A DNA stretch of 16,601 nt from Ignavibacteriaceae bacterium (GCA_025449775.1 JANWIS010000154.1:1-16601), one strand, 5' to 3'. Positions 1 to 8,366 are shown, counted from the first letter of the stretch. Notes: generated by a model not told the origin, from the sequence alone. A program made the numbers and translations.

Positions 1-1
1 A

Positions 2-880
2 CTTGCAATCGAGGAAGTATTCAGTGAAGCTGGGTTTCCTGAAAATATTTTCAGAACTATTTTGCTTCCGTCTTCACAAGTTGAAGATGTGATAAAGAAT
101 GAGCATATCAAAGCTGTTACATTGACGGGAAGTGTTCAAGCAGGAAAATCTGTTGCAAAAATTGCAGGCTCAGTCTTGAAAAAAACTGTAATGGAATTAG
201 GAGGAAGCGATCCGTATATCGTCCTTGATGATGCTGATCTGGAATTGGCTGCAGATACTTGTGTTAATGCAAGATTAATAAATGGCGGACAAAGTTGTAT
301 TGCTGCAAAAAGATTTATCGTTGTTGAAAAGGTTTATGATCAATTTGAAAGACTTTTTGTTGACAAGATGAAATTGAAAAAAATGGGAGATCCATTTAAT
401 GAATCAAATCATATTGGTCCACAGGCAAGCATTTCTTTAAGAAATGAATTGCATCAGCAGGTTGAAAAGTGTATTAAACTTGGTGCAAAACTTTTACTTG
501 GCGGAATTATTCCTGATTCAGAAGGTGCTTATTATCCTCCTACAATACTTTCTGAAGTCAAGAAAGGAATGCCTGCTTACGATGAAGAATTATTCGGACC
601 TGTTGCTGCATTAATAAAAGTGAAAGATGAACAAGAAGCAATAAAAGCAGCTAACGATTCTATATTTGGTCTGGGTGCAGCTATATTTACTTCAGATCGG
701 AACAAAGGAGAAAAAATAGCTAAAGAAAAATTAGAAGTCGGAAGCTGCTTCATTAATGCATCTGTAAAATCTGATCCAAGATTACCCTTCGGTGGAATTA
801 AAGAATCTGGTTATGGAAGGGAGCTTTCCTTATTCGGGATAAGAGAGTTTGTGAATATTAAAACTGTGTATGTTAAATAA
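2..880 (+). CDS. Succinate-semialdehyde dehydrogenase-type aldehyde dehydrogenase (5' end outside window)
   Basis: C-terminal 292 residues of an NAD(P)-dependent aldehyde dehydrogenase; the reading frame is open to the left edge, so roughly the first third of a usual 455-480 residue enzyme is missing. Numbering from the first visible codon, I see the TGS nucleotide-binding motif (about 42-44), the general-base Glu65 in MELGG, the catalytic Cys99 in GGQSC, the EELFGPV motif, and the C-terminal PFGGIKESGYGREL block. The sequence around the catalytic Cys (GGQSCIAAKRFIV) resembles the Sad/YneI branch of succinate-semialdehyde dehydrogenases, which oxidise succinate semialdehyde to succinate in the cytosol (GABA or 4-hydroxybutyrate catabolism). 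Family membership is secure; the exact substrate is inferred, and other short aliphatic aldehydes are possible. A TTG at 62 is only an internal codon of the longer frame, not a start. Confidence 0.88.
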   Translation, partial: LAIEEVFSEAGFPENIFRTILLPSSQVEDVIKNEHIKAVTLTGSVQAGKSVAKIAGSVLKKTVMELGGSDPYIVLDDADLELAADTCVNARLINGGQSCIAAKRFIVVEKVYDQFERLFVDKMKLKKMGDPFNESNHIGPQASISLRNELHQQVEKCIKLGAKLLLGGIIPDSEGAYYPPTILSEVKKGMPAYDEELFGPVAALIKVKDEQEAIKAANDSIFGLGAAIFTSDRNKGEKIAKEKLEVGSCFINASVKSDPRLPFGGIKESGYGRELSLFGIREFVNIKTVYVK

Positions 881-935
881 TCCTTTCTGGTTTTTGTTGA
901 AAATATTTTTAGAGTGAAGTAAGAATTATTTCTCT

Positions 936-1676
936 ATGACATTATCAAAGTTCAACTACAAGCTTACAATTCAATATGATGGCACAAATTATTCAGGCTG
1001 GCAATTTCAGCAGAATGCTAAATCAATTCAGGAAGTAATAACAAATTCAATAAATCAAATTCTTAGGCAAGAAATAAATCTTATTGGAGCTGGTCGTACA
1101 GATGCAGGAGTTCATGCGCTTGGTCAGGTTGCAAATTTTGTTTCTGATACAGAACTTGATTTGTTCAAATTCAAATATTCTTTAAACTCAGTTTTACCTA
1201 ACGATATTTCAGTGACTCTGATCGAACCTGTTGAAATAAATTTTCATTCCCGGTTCAACGCAAAAAAAAGAGTTTATATTTATTTATTTTCAAATCAGAA
1301 ATCTCCATTCTATAACAGGTATTCGTTTACTCTTTTCTCAGGATTTGATATACAAAAGCTTAATAGTTTATCAAAAGTTTTTTTCGGCAGCAAAGATTTT
1401 ACATCCTTCAGTAAAAATAATCCGGACGTTCAGAATAAAATTTGTGAAGTTTATGAAGCTCGTTGGCGTAAGGAAAAAAACTTAGTTATCTTTTATATAG
1501 AAGCAAACAGATTTTTATATGGAATGGTCAGAACAATTGCAGGTTCTTTACTTAAAGCCAGTTCAATGGAAGAAGGAATTAAATACCTGGAAGAAATTTT
1601 CAACTCTAAGAATAGAGATTCAGCTGCAGATGCTGTTCCAGCAAAAGGACTATTCTTATTCAAAGTAAAGTACTGA
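936..1676 (+). CDS. truA: tRNA pseudouridine(38-40) synthase TruA
   Basis: Converts uridines 38-40 in the anticodon arm of many tRNAs to pseudouridine; cytosolic housekeeping enzyme. At 246 residues it has the usual TruA length. Visible hallmarks are the N-terminal YDGTNYSGWQFQ motif (residues 14-25), the GAGRTDAGVHA motif with the catalytic Asp56, and the FLYGMVRTIAGSLL helix in the second half that closes the active-site cleft. The ATG at 936 gives the usual short N-terminus just ahead of the first beta strand (YKLTIQYDGT). No strong Shine-Dalgarno sequence is visible; the leader is A/T-rich. It lies 55 bp after the aldehyde dehydrogenase and 91 bp before the DUF2231 gene, on the same strand. 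Confidence 0.96.
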   Translation: MTLSKFNYKLTIQYDGTNYSGWQFQQNAKSIQEVITNSINQILRQEINLIGAGRTDAGVHALGQVANFVSDTELDLFKFKYSLNSVLPNDISVTLIEPVEINFHSRFNAKKRVYIYLFSNQKSPFYNRYSFTLFSGFDIQKLNSLSKVFFGSKDFTSFSKNNPDVQNKICEVYEARWRKEKNLVIFYIEANRFLYGMVRTIAGSLLKASSMEEGIKYLEEIFNSKNRDSAADAVPAKGLFLFKVKY

Positions 1677-1767
1677 ACTTTATATGAAAGCTTTAAAATT
1701 TAAATACGTTGTTAAATGGAAGCTAGGAATTTTACTGTTGGAAAATGAAATTAAGAGGTTCAGTTAG

Positions 1768-2235
1768 TTGGAAACAAATTTTCTTGTCGGTCTTCATCCA
1801 AATGTAGTTCATTTCCCGATAGCATTGATCGTAACATATTCGATTCTTGAGATAGTTGGCATAATTAGCAAAAAAGAATTTGTTTCAAACGCAGCTTTGC
1901 TTATTCTAAGTATTGGTGTTGTAACTGCATTCTTGGCTGTGTTAACAGGTAACCAGGCATTTGAACAATTTGAATATTGGACAGAAGAAAGTAAAGCTTT
2001 ATTAAATGAACACCAGACTTTCGCAACATATTTAATGTGGTCATCATTTTTAGTCTGTAGTTTTAGAATTTATTTAGTCCTGAAAAAAAAATTCGTCGGG
2101 ATTGCGAAATATTTATTTATTCTGTTTGCAGCAACATTAATTTTTCTAGTTTATCAAACAGGAATCCGTGGAGGAACCCTGGTAAAAAAATATGGTGTCG
2201 GAACTGAATTGCTTAATTCATCTGATCCTAAATAA
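1768..2235 (+). CDS. DUF2231 four-helix membrane protein
   Basis: Small inner-membrane protein of 155 residues. The N-terminal HPNVVHFPIAL motif (about residues 10-20) is the signature of the DUF2231 family, and the C-terminal TGIRGGTLVKKYGVG stretch matches the family ending. Four hydrophobic segments are visible at about residues 13-34, 41-60, 87-106 and 114-133. The conserved His residues near the first helix and in the middle (NEHQTFATYLMW) suggest metal or heme binding, but the family function is not established. The start is a TTG at 1768, preceded by AAGAGG at 1753-1758 with 9-nt spacing; a nearby ATG at 1745 is in another frame and soon terminates. Its role here is unknown. Confidence 0.85.
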   Translation: METNFLVGLHPNVVHFPIALIVTYSILEIVGIISKKEFVSNAALLILSIGVVTAFLAVLTGNQAFEQFEYWTEESKALLNEHQTFATYLMWSSFLVCSFRIYLVLKKKFVGIAKYLFILFAATLIFLVYQTGIRGGTLVKKYGVGTELLNSSDPK

Positions 2236-2280
2236 TATTTTTCATCTCCTGTATTTTATTTTTTTTAAGCTTGTATTGCC

Positions 2281-2883
2281 ATGATAAAAAACACAGGTAA
2301 ATATTATCTTGCATTAATTCTGACTTTGCAGGGAATTTGTTTTGCAGGCGATCTTCCTGCGAGCAAAGCTGTCGGCGTTTTTCTTTCAGCAGGAGTTGGT
2401 GCTCGTCTTCCATTGGGGCAATTTGCTAATTCAACCGATTTAGGTTACGGATTAAATATTGAAACATCATATACCGATAGTGACCATCTTCCGTTTTTTC
2501 TTTTTGCAAGAATTGGATATGAACAATTCCCCGGCTCAACAGATTTTTATCAGCAGACAGATTATTCCAATTATTCAACTACAATAATTCCTGTGTCACT
2601 TGGAATCAGGTATTACTTCAGTCCGCTTGTTGAGAGCATCGTACTGCTTATCCCGGTCATTGAAGGTTCTGCATCTTATACTTATTTCAAGGTGTTGAAT
2701 GAATTTAAAGCAGGTTCAGGCAGAAGCAATTATAATGATGAATTCTGGAAGTTTGGTGGAACTGCAGGAATTGGTTTATCTATGTTTATTATGGAAATCA
2801 TGGCAAACTATACTTATTATGACTCGAACCAGTATTTATCTTTTAATCTTAGTGTAAGACTTCCATTATTTATAAACTTTTAA
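2281..2883 (+). CDS. Small outer-membrane beta-barrel protein
   Basis: 200-residue secreted protein. An N-terminal signal peptide (KNTGKYY, a hydrophobic core LALILTLQGI, then CFA, likely cut after Ala22) precedes a domain of alternating hydrophobic/polar strands rich in Gly, Tyr and Ser (SAGVGARLPLG, FFLFARIGYEQF, IIPVSLGIRYYF, SASYTYFKV, GTAGIGLSMFI, IMANYTYYDSNQ). It ends in SVRLPLFINF, and a terminal Phe after an alternating strand is the usual BAM recognition signal of outer-membrane barrels. The size fits an eight-strand OmpA/OprF-N-like barrel. No specific family or ligand is recognisable. The next gene follows after only 9 bp, so the two are probably cotranscribed although their functions look unrelated. 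Confidence 0.75.
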   Translation: MIKNTGKYYLALILTLQGICFAGDLPASKAVGVFLSAGVGARLPLGQFANSTDLGYGLNIETSYTDSDHLPFFLFARIGYEQFPGSTDFYQQTDYSNYSTTIIPVSLGIRYYFSPLVESIVLLIPVIEGSASYTYFKVLNEFKAGSGRSNYNDEFWKFGGTAGIGLSMFIMEIMANYTYYDSNQYLSFNLSVRLPLFINF

Positions 2884-2892
2884 CAGGTCAGT

Positions 2893-3675
2893 ATGAATTA
2901 TAAAAACATTCTCCTTGAAATAAAAAATCATACAGCGCTGATTACCATCAATCGTCCTGATAAGCTTAATGCTTTGAACGGGCTTACTATTGATGAACTT
3001 GAAAACGCTTTTAATTCAATAAAGAATGATGATAATGTTTTTGTAGTTGTTATAACAGGAAGCGGTGAGAAATCGTTTGTAGCCGGAGCTGATATTTCCG
3101 AGCTCAATAAACTTGATGTACTTTCCGCAAAAGAATTTTCGGAAAAAGGTACCGGAGTTTTCAGAATGATTGAAACTCTTGATAAACCTGTAATAGCTGC
3201 TGTCAATGGTTTTGCACTCGGTGGTGGATGCGAATTGGCTTTAGCTTGTCATATCAGATTGGCAGCAGAGAATGCAAAGTTCGGTCAGCCTGAAATCAAT
3301 CTAGGAATAATTCCCGGTTATGGAGGTACACAAAGACTGGCAAGACTTATAAATTCTTCAAGAGCTTTGGAGTTGATTTTAACGGGTGATATGATCAATG
3401 CGGATGAAGCGTACCGGCTTGGACTTGTTAATAAAATTTTTTCTCAAGCTGAACTAATCCAGAAAACAATTGAGCTTGCTGAAAAAATTTCTTCTAAAGG
3501 TCAGCATGCAATTCGATTTGCAATAAAAGCTATTCAGGCATTTGAAAATATTTCTCTCAGAGAAGGGCTAGCTTATGAATCAAGTTTATTTGCACTTGTC
3601 TGCGGTACTGAAGATTTTAAAGAAGGAACATCTGCTTTCCTTGAAAAAAGAAAACCACAATTCAAAAATCGTTAG
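2893..3675 (+). CDS. Enoyl-CoA hydratase (crotonase family)
   Basis: Adds water to trans-2-enoyl-CoA to give (S)-3-hydroxyacyl-CoA, in fatty-acid beta-oxidation or short-chain butyrate-type metabolism; cytosolic, normally a hexamer. The 260 residues match the usual bacterial length. Landmarks: NRPDKLNALN (about 20-29), the oxyanion-hole segment AGADISEL (64-71), NGFALGGGCELALAC with catalytic Glu114, and GQPEINLGIIPGYGGTQRL with catalytic Glu134. The 20-residue spacing between the two Glu residues equals that of rat mitochondrial hydratase (E144/E164), so a true hydratase is likely rather than an isomerase or other crotonase. The C-terminal EKRKPQF tail is also typical. A weak AGG at 2885-2887 precedes the ATG. 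Chain-length preference cannot be read from the sequence. Confidence 0.93.
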   Translation: MNYKNILLEIKNHTALITINRPDKLNALNGLTIDELENAFNSIKNDDNVFVVVITGSGEKSFVAGADISELNKLDVLSAKEFSEKGTGVFRMIETLDKPVIAAVNGFALGGGCELALACHIRLAAENAKFGQPEINLGIIPGYGGTQRLARLINSSRALELILTGDMINADEAYRLGLVNKIFSQAELIQKTIELAEKISSKGQHAIRFAIKAIQAFENISLREGLAYESSLFALVCGTEDFKEGTSAFLEKRKPQFKNR

Positions 3676-3693
3676 GTAAATCAGATCAAGCAA

Positions 3694-4728
3694 TTGAATT
3701 TATCTTCTCCATTTCATCGGCGTAAATTACTTCTGTTTTTATTCGGACTGGCTGTATTTCTTATATTAATTAATCTTGTCCTGAAGAATACTTTATTCTC
3801 ACAAAATAATAATGGAAGTGAAATTAATTCAGAAGAAGCAGGACAACGATTTAAAAATATCATTTTCAGTTTTGGAATTGAAGAAAAACTGATTACGGAA
3901 ACCAAAGTAAAAGATAAATTATCTGGCTTGCTTGTTCCAAGTTTTAAGGTTCAAGTCCCAAAAGATCTTTCAATTCCGGAAATCTTACAGGATGTGTTTA
4001 ATAATTTCGGAGAAGACAGTCTGCTGATCGAATCTGTTGAGAAAAATAAGGGTGGAAAGTCAACTTTGGTAATCAGGAATAAAAATTCTGCTGTCTTGTT
4101 TTCCGAATTTGATTATTCAAAAAATGTATCAAGAGTTAAAGAGTATTTTGCCATTATTATCAATGATATTGAATTCGATGAATTGAAGGATTCGATTTTA
4201 ATTGAATCGGTATCCTCATTAAATTTTCTTATCAGACCTAAAAGTAACTATCTTCATTCAGTTGATTACATCAAAAATAACAGGAAGGAATATTCACTCC
4301 TGATCGATGATGAGATAGAAGAACAGAAATACATGCTTGGTACTGGTTATTCAGTACAAAGAATTCTATCTGTTTTAAAAACATTAGTTATCGATTTTTC
4401 AAACGCAACATTTTTTGTAATCGATGATAATTCCAAATTCTATAATTCGACAAATCATAAAATTTTATCCGATGAGCTGGCTAAAAGAAAAATTAAATTA
4501 TTCCGTTTGTCAGATTTTATTTTTCTCAATGAAGATGAAGATCTGTTGACTGATTTTAGCAGGAGGATGGAAAATCCCGGCAACAATGGATTGAACGTTT
4601 TTTTATTCGAAAAAGAAAATTATGAGAAAATAAATCCAGAGATGAAAAAATTTTATAAGAAAGGATACAGAATAATCAACAGCAGTTTGATCATTGATAA
4701 TTTTGATTCATCTCCTATTAGTGAATAA
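3694..4728 (+). CDS. Membrane-anchored protein, probable degenerate divergent polysaccharide deacetylase
   Basis: 344 residues: a basic N-terminus (HRRK), one transmembrane anchor at about 11-31, a low-complexity linker, then two soluble parts. Residues about 78-140 form a small alpha/beta region (SFKVQVPKDLSIPEILQDVF). Residues 151-280 follow the layout of the divergent polysaccharide deacetylase (YibQ/DUF610) family: a strand FAIIIND where the family has an IDD motif, then NFLIRPKSNYLHSVDYIKNN, LLIDDEIEE, FFVIDDNSKFYNSTN and a closing KIKLFRLSDF strand. The first Asp of the IDD motif is Asn157, and the NHMGS-like His motif appears replaced by IDDNSKF, so catalysis is doubtful. The fold call rests on remembered family pattern, not alignment. 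The start is a TTG at 3694, 18 bp after the hydratase stop, with no clear Shine-Dalgarno. The last 11 bp overlap the end of the opposing M16 gene. Confidence 0.5.
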   Translation: MNLSSPFHRRKLLLFLFGLAVFLILINLVLKNTLFSQNNNGSEINSEEAGQRFKNIIFSFGIEEKLITETKVKDKLSGLLVPSFKVQVPKDLSIPEILQDVFNNFGEDSLLIESVEKNKGGKSTLVIRNKNSAVLFSEFDYSKNVSRVKEYFAIIINDIEFDELKDSILIESVSSLNFLIRPKSNYLHSVDYIKNNRKEYSLLIDDEIEEQKYMLGTGYSVQRILSVLKTLVIDFSNATFFVIDDNSKFYNSTNHKILSDELAKRKIKLFRLSDFIFLNEDEDLLTDFSRRMENPGNNGLNVFLFEKENYEKINPEMKKFYKKGYRIINSSLIIDNFDSSPISE

Positions 4729-6085
4729 AAATATCATCATATCCGATTGAAGTTACTTCACCAAATTCTTCCCTCACCAATTGCTTTAATATTTTTTTTG
4801 AATCTCCCACAAGCACAGTAATAAGCGCATCAGGTTGAATTGAATCACCAGCCGTCTTGTTCACATCATCTCTGCTGATTGAATTTATATTATCAACGTA
4901 AGATTCATAGTAATCATCTGGCAGGCTGTGAAATATTTTATTTCTGATATTCAGAGATATCTGTCTATAAGTTTCAAAATTTAATGGAAATTTTTTCGTT
5001 AAGGATGATTGAGCAAATCTCAATTCGTCTTCTGTAATCCCTTCTCTGATCTTAGTGATTTCTGAAAAGATTTCTTTCAGTGCATTTGTTGTGTTTTCTG
5101 AATCAACAGATGTTGAGACCGAAAAATATCCTGCTTCTTTAAAATAACTAAAGCTTGAATGTATACCATAGGTGTATCCGTTTTTTTCTCTCAGGTTAAG
5201 ATTTAATCTGCTCGAAAATTGTCCGCCAAAAACCAGGTTCATTATTTGTTTTTGAAAAAAATCCTTGTCATTTCTTTTTGATGTCAGATGCCCTATCCTG
5301 ATTTCGGTTTGAACAGCATCTTCTTTATTAATAATATAAATATTCTTAGGAAATTTTTGGAGATTGAACTCTGGTATTCGTGTTGACGAATCATTTTTCC
5401 AGTTTCCAAACACTTCATTTAATGCTTGTTGAATTGTATCTCGATCAATATTTCCGACTACAACTATTGACGAATTTGAAGGCGAAAATTTTTCTTTATA
5501 AAAATGTCTGACATCCTGATGCTGAATATTTTTTATATCTTGTTCTAATCCCAACACAGGAAATGAATAAGCAGTTTGATTCCCAAATAAAAAATGTTCG
5601 TATGAAATATCAGCGATGTAATCAGGTTCAGCCTTAACCTGCTCCAACCTGACAAGCAATTTTCTTTTTTCGAGGTTGAAATTATCATCATTCAAGTGAG
5701 GCTTGAGTATCACACTGCTGAAAAGTTTCAATGCTTCAATAAAATTTTCTGTTAACACCTGCAGTGTGATTATAGAAATATCAGGATCAGAGGAAACAGA
5801 AAAATTTGCACCAAGTATTTCAAACTCATCAGAAAGCTGGAATGCATTTAAACTTCCAGCTCCTTCATCGATAGTCATTGTCAGCAAAGTGCTAAGACCT
5901 TTGAATTTTACCGGGTCAAACTTGCTTCCGCTGTTCACTAAAAAATTAATTCTTACTATCGGAAGATCGTTTTTTTCACAATAGTAAATATTGAGCCGGT
6001 TGTTCAACTCAAAATCCAGAATCACTGGAAGTTTGAAATTTACATCACCCGAACTCTGCGGTCTTTTACTTCTGTTAATTGCCAT
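4718..6085 (-). CDS. M16 family non-catalytic (Arg/Tyr) subunit
   Basis: 455-residue pitrilysin/MPP-like protein with two M16 halves and no signal peptide, so probably cytosolic. Where the catalytic partner has HLFEH, this protein reads TLLTM (residues 66-70, after GLS), and the downstream Glu ligand is Val145, so it cannot bind the zinc. The C-terminal half keeps the substrate-binding Arg299...Tyr306 of the LREKNGYTYG motif and the SVSTSVDSENT strand. In known two-subunit M16 proteases (mitochondrial MPP, bacterial heterodimers) one chain supplies zinc and the other this Arg/Tyr pair. The ATG lies inside the end of the upstream M16 gene (11-bp overlap) with GGTGA about 7 nt ahead, which suggests translational coupling. 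The 3' end overlaps the opposing + strand gene by 11 bp. Confidence 0.9.
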   Translation of the reverse strand: MAINRSKRPQSSGDVNFKLPVILDFELNNRLNIYYCEKNDLPIVRINFLVNSGSKFDPVKFKGLSTLLTMTIDEGAGSLNAFQLSDEFEILGANFSVSSDPDISIITLQVLTENFIEALKLFSSVILKPHLNDDNFNLEKRKLLVRLEQVKAEPDYIADISYEHFLFGNQTAYSFPVLGLEQDIKNIQHQDVRHFYKEKFSPSNSSIVVVGNIDRDTIQQALNEVFGNWKNDSSTRIPEFNLQKFPKNIYIINKEDAVQTEIRIGHLTSKRNDKDFFQKQIMNLVFGGQFSSRLNLNLREKNGYTYGIHSSFSYFKEAGYFSVSTSVDSENTTNALKEIFSEITKIREGITEDELRFAQSSLTKKFPLNFETYRQISLNIRNKIFHSLPDDYYESYVDNINSISRDDVNKTAGDSIQPDALITVLVGDSKKILKQLVREEFGEVTSIGYDDIFIH

Positions 6086-7349
6086 TATTTTTCACCGGAA
6101 CAATTCTCAGATCAACAAAATTGTTTTGTAAATATTTTATAACCGATTTTCGTATATCGTCTTCATTTACTTTTGTGTACCTGTTAAGATCAAATGTGAA
6201 GGAATTAGGTTCATGCAGATAAAAGTTATAATGGTTTAGCATGTCGGCAACTGTATCAATGTTCTGCAGTGAATAAACGAAGTTTGATTTGATTACATTC
6301 TTTGATCTTTGTAGTTCTCTCGAAGCAATTTGTTCTTCAGCCAATATTGAAATTTCTTTAAATATTATTTCCTTTATTGTATCAAGAGATTTGCCAGGTT
6401 TGGCTGTTGCAGCAATCATAAAATGCCCTCCGTACTTACCTGAAAACTGCATCGCATTTACATCCTGTGCAAGTTCGAGTTCGTAAACAAGTTTTTTTGT
6501 TAACCTCGCATTTTTAGATCCGCTTAAAACATCGGATAAAATTTCCAGTGAAGCATCATCATCGCTGTAAGCTTTTTCAGTAATCCAGGAAATGTAAATC
6601 CTCTCAAGATTTACTTTATCCTCTAAAGTCATTTCCTTAATAGTTTTTAGAAACGAAGTTGATACTTCGGGTGAAGAAGTGATTTTTTTACTCTCAAGTT
6701 CTCCAAAATATTTTTCAATAAGTGATTTTGTTTTTGCAGTATCGAAGTTTCCGGCAATTACTATTGATGCATTTGAAGGGGAATAATATTGCTGAAAAAA
6801 TGAACTTACATCATCGAGCGTATAACTTTCTATATCTCTATAAAAACCGATTGTCGACCAACTATAAGGGTGATCAGGTGGATATAAAGTAGAAATTATT
6901 TTTTCCCACGCAAGCCCGTAAGGCTGGTTGTCGTATCTTTCCAGTCGTTCATTAAGAACCACACTTTTCTGGTTGTCCAGTTTTTCCTGGTTGAGAGCGT
7001 CAATAAAAAATCCCATCCTGTCGGATTCAAGCCAGAGAGCAAGCTCCAAGTCATTGGAAGGAAGCTTCTCGAAATAATTTGTTCTGTCAAAACTTGTGGA
7101 AGCATTTAATGTTCCGCCCGATTCCTGTATATACCTGAAGTGCATTTCTTTAGCAACATTCTTCGATCCCTGGAACATCATATGCTCAAATAAATGAGCA
7201 AGCCCTGTTTTTCCTTTTACTTCATTTGCTGAACCGGTTTTATACCAGATATTTATAACAATGAATGGAAGAGAATTATTTTTGAAAAGGATAGTTTCCA
7301 GTCCATTGGCAAGTTTATACTTTTCATAAGGGATATTTAATACATCCAT
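6075..7349 (-). CDS. M16 family zinc peptidase, catalytic subunit
   Basis: 424-residue M16 (pitrilysin/MPP/PqqL) peptidase. The zinc site is intact: His52-Leu-Phe-Glu55-His56 in GLAHLFEHMMFQGS, with the third ligand Glu134 in VVLNERLERYDNQPYG about 78 residues on, as in the family. The conserved TSFDRTNYFEKLP and LWLESDRMGF segments follow as expected. The second half is an M16-C domain, but at the place of the partner-type LREKNGYTYG motif it reads LVYELELAQD, so Arg and Tyr are Val288 and Gln295. The chain should therefore need the subunit encoded immediately downstream. No signal peptide is visible, so a cytosolic peptide-degrading role is likely. It lies 45 bp behind lepB in a probable three-gene operon. 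The substrate is unknown. Confidence 0.93.
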   Translation of the reverse strand: MDVLNIPYEKYKLANGLETILFKNNSLPFIVINIWYKTGSANEVKGKTGLAHLFEHMMFQGSKNVAKEMHFRYIQESGGTLNASTSFDRTNYFEKLPSNDLELALWLESDRMGFFIDALNQEKLDNQKSVVLNERLERYDNQPYGLAWEKIISTLYPPDHPYSWSTIGFYRDIESYTLDDVSSFFQQYYSPSNASIVIAGNFDTAKTKSLIEKYFGELESKKITSSPEVSTSFLKTIKEMTLEDKVNLERIYISWITEKAYSDDDASLEILSDVLSGSKNARLTKKLVYELELAQDVNAMQFSGKYGGHFMIAATAKPGKSLDTIKEIIFKEISILAEEQIASRELQRSKNVIKSNFVYSLQNIDTVADMLNHYNFYLHEPNSFTFDLNRYTKVNEDDIRKSVIKYLQNNFVDLRIVPVKNNGN

Positions 7350-7394
7350 AATTTTAAAGCTAAGATGTTGTGCAGGAAAAGAACTAAATATTTT

Positions 7395-8366
7395 TTAGTG
7401 AAGTAATAATAATATCCGATCCATCCGGATTGAACCGAGAAGTTTAAATATTTGTGAGAAAGGAATATCCCTATCCCATGAAAAAAGAGTAATGAATGCC
7501 TGGCCGACAACCATATCTCTTGAAACCAATCCCCAGAATCGGCTGTCAAGACTGTCATCCCTGTTATCTCCCATCATAAAATAGTAATCTTTTTTAAATG
7601 TATATGAAGAAACGGCGTTTCCTTTTAAAGTCACTATTCCGTTCTTTATCTCAACTACTTTTTCTCCATGTTCACGGTCAATGATTGTTCTCCATTGTTC
7701 AATATTATATTGGTTGAGAGAAATTGTATAACCTTTTTTTGGAATTACTATAGGGCCATAATTGTCTTCATTCCAGGGCATACCTTTCGGAAATATTCGT
7801 GGTTCAGAAATTCCTTTTGGAACTGGTTTCAGATAACTGCCATATCTTCCTTTGTAATATTTAACGAATGGAGGAATCCAAAATTCTTTTCCATTAACAA
7901 AAACAACTTTGTCTTTTATTTCAATTGTATCACTCGGAGTTCCGATACATCTTTTAACATAATTAATTCCTTTTTCAGAAGCTACCAGTTGATCCCTGTC
8001 ACCAGGATATTCGAAGACTACAATATCTTTAGCCTGCGGATCTTTTAAAGCAGGCAATCGAAAAAATGGAATTTCAATTTCTGTAAACGGAATATACTTT
8101 GGTGATGCTGAGCCATAGATGAATTTGTTTACAAGGACAAAATCTCCAACAAGAATTGTATCTTCCATTGATCCTGTTGGTATTCTTGTGTTTTGAATAA
8201 TGAAAGTTATTATGAAGAATGCTGCAATTGCCGCCCAAAAAAGTTGTCTGAAAAACTCAACAAATTTTTCCTGGAAAGTTTCGGGTTTTTTTCTTTCCTT
8301 CTTTTTCCAGAACTGAAATTTATTTAAAATTTTCCCCTTGTCGTTAGTTATGTTTTTTTCATTCAT
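7395..8366 (-). CDS. lepB: Signal peptidase I
   Basis: Membrane-anchored serine protease that cleaves signal peptides from secreted proteins on the outer face of the inner membrane. The 323 residues comprise a charged cytosolic N-terminus (1-40, rich in Lys/Glu), one transmembrane segment at about 41-58, and the periplasmic catalytic domain. Catalytic Ser66 sits in RIPTGSMEDTI, the general-base Lys138 in YVKRCIG, and box E is GDNRDDSLDSRFWG (266-279). The segment WNEDNYGPIVIPKKG (199-213) and the long insert before it are typical of Bacteroidota/Chlorobi-type LepB. The ATG at 8366 gives a complete cytosolic tail; its leader is A-rich without a clear Shine-Dalgarno. It is first in the operon with the two M16 genes. 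Confidence 0.97.
   Translation of the reverse strand: MNEKNITNDKGKILNKFQFWKKKERKKPETFQEKFVEFFRQLFWAAIAAFFIITFIIQNTRIPTGSMEDTILVGDFVLVNKFIYGSASPKYIPFTEIEIPFFRLPALKDPQAKDIVVFEYPGDRDQLVASEKGINYVKRCIGTPSDTIEIKDKVVFVNGKEFWIPPFVKYYKGRYGSYLKPVPKGISEPRIFPKGMPWNEDNYGPIVIPKKGYTISLNQYNIEQWRTIIDREHGEKVVEIKNGIVTLKGNAVSSYTFKKDYYFMMGDNRDDSLDSRFWGLVSRDMVVGQAFITLFSWDRDIPFSQIFKLLGSIRMDRILLLLH

Noticed and set aside
7668..8048. 126-codon + strand frame opposite lepB
   Set aside because: It lies wholly antisense to lepB, whose catalytic motifs are intact, and its product shows no family pattern; a shadow frame.
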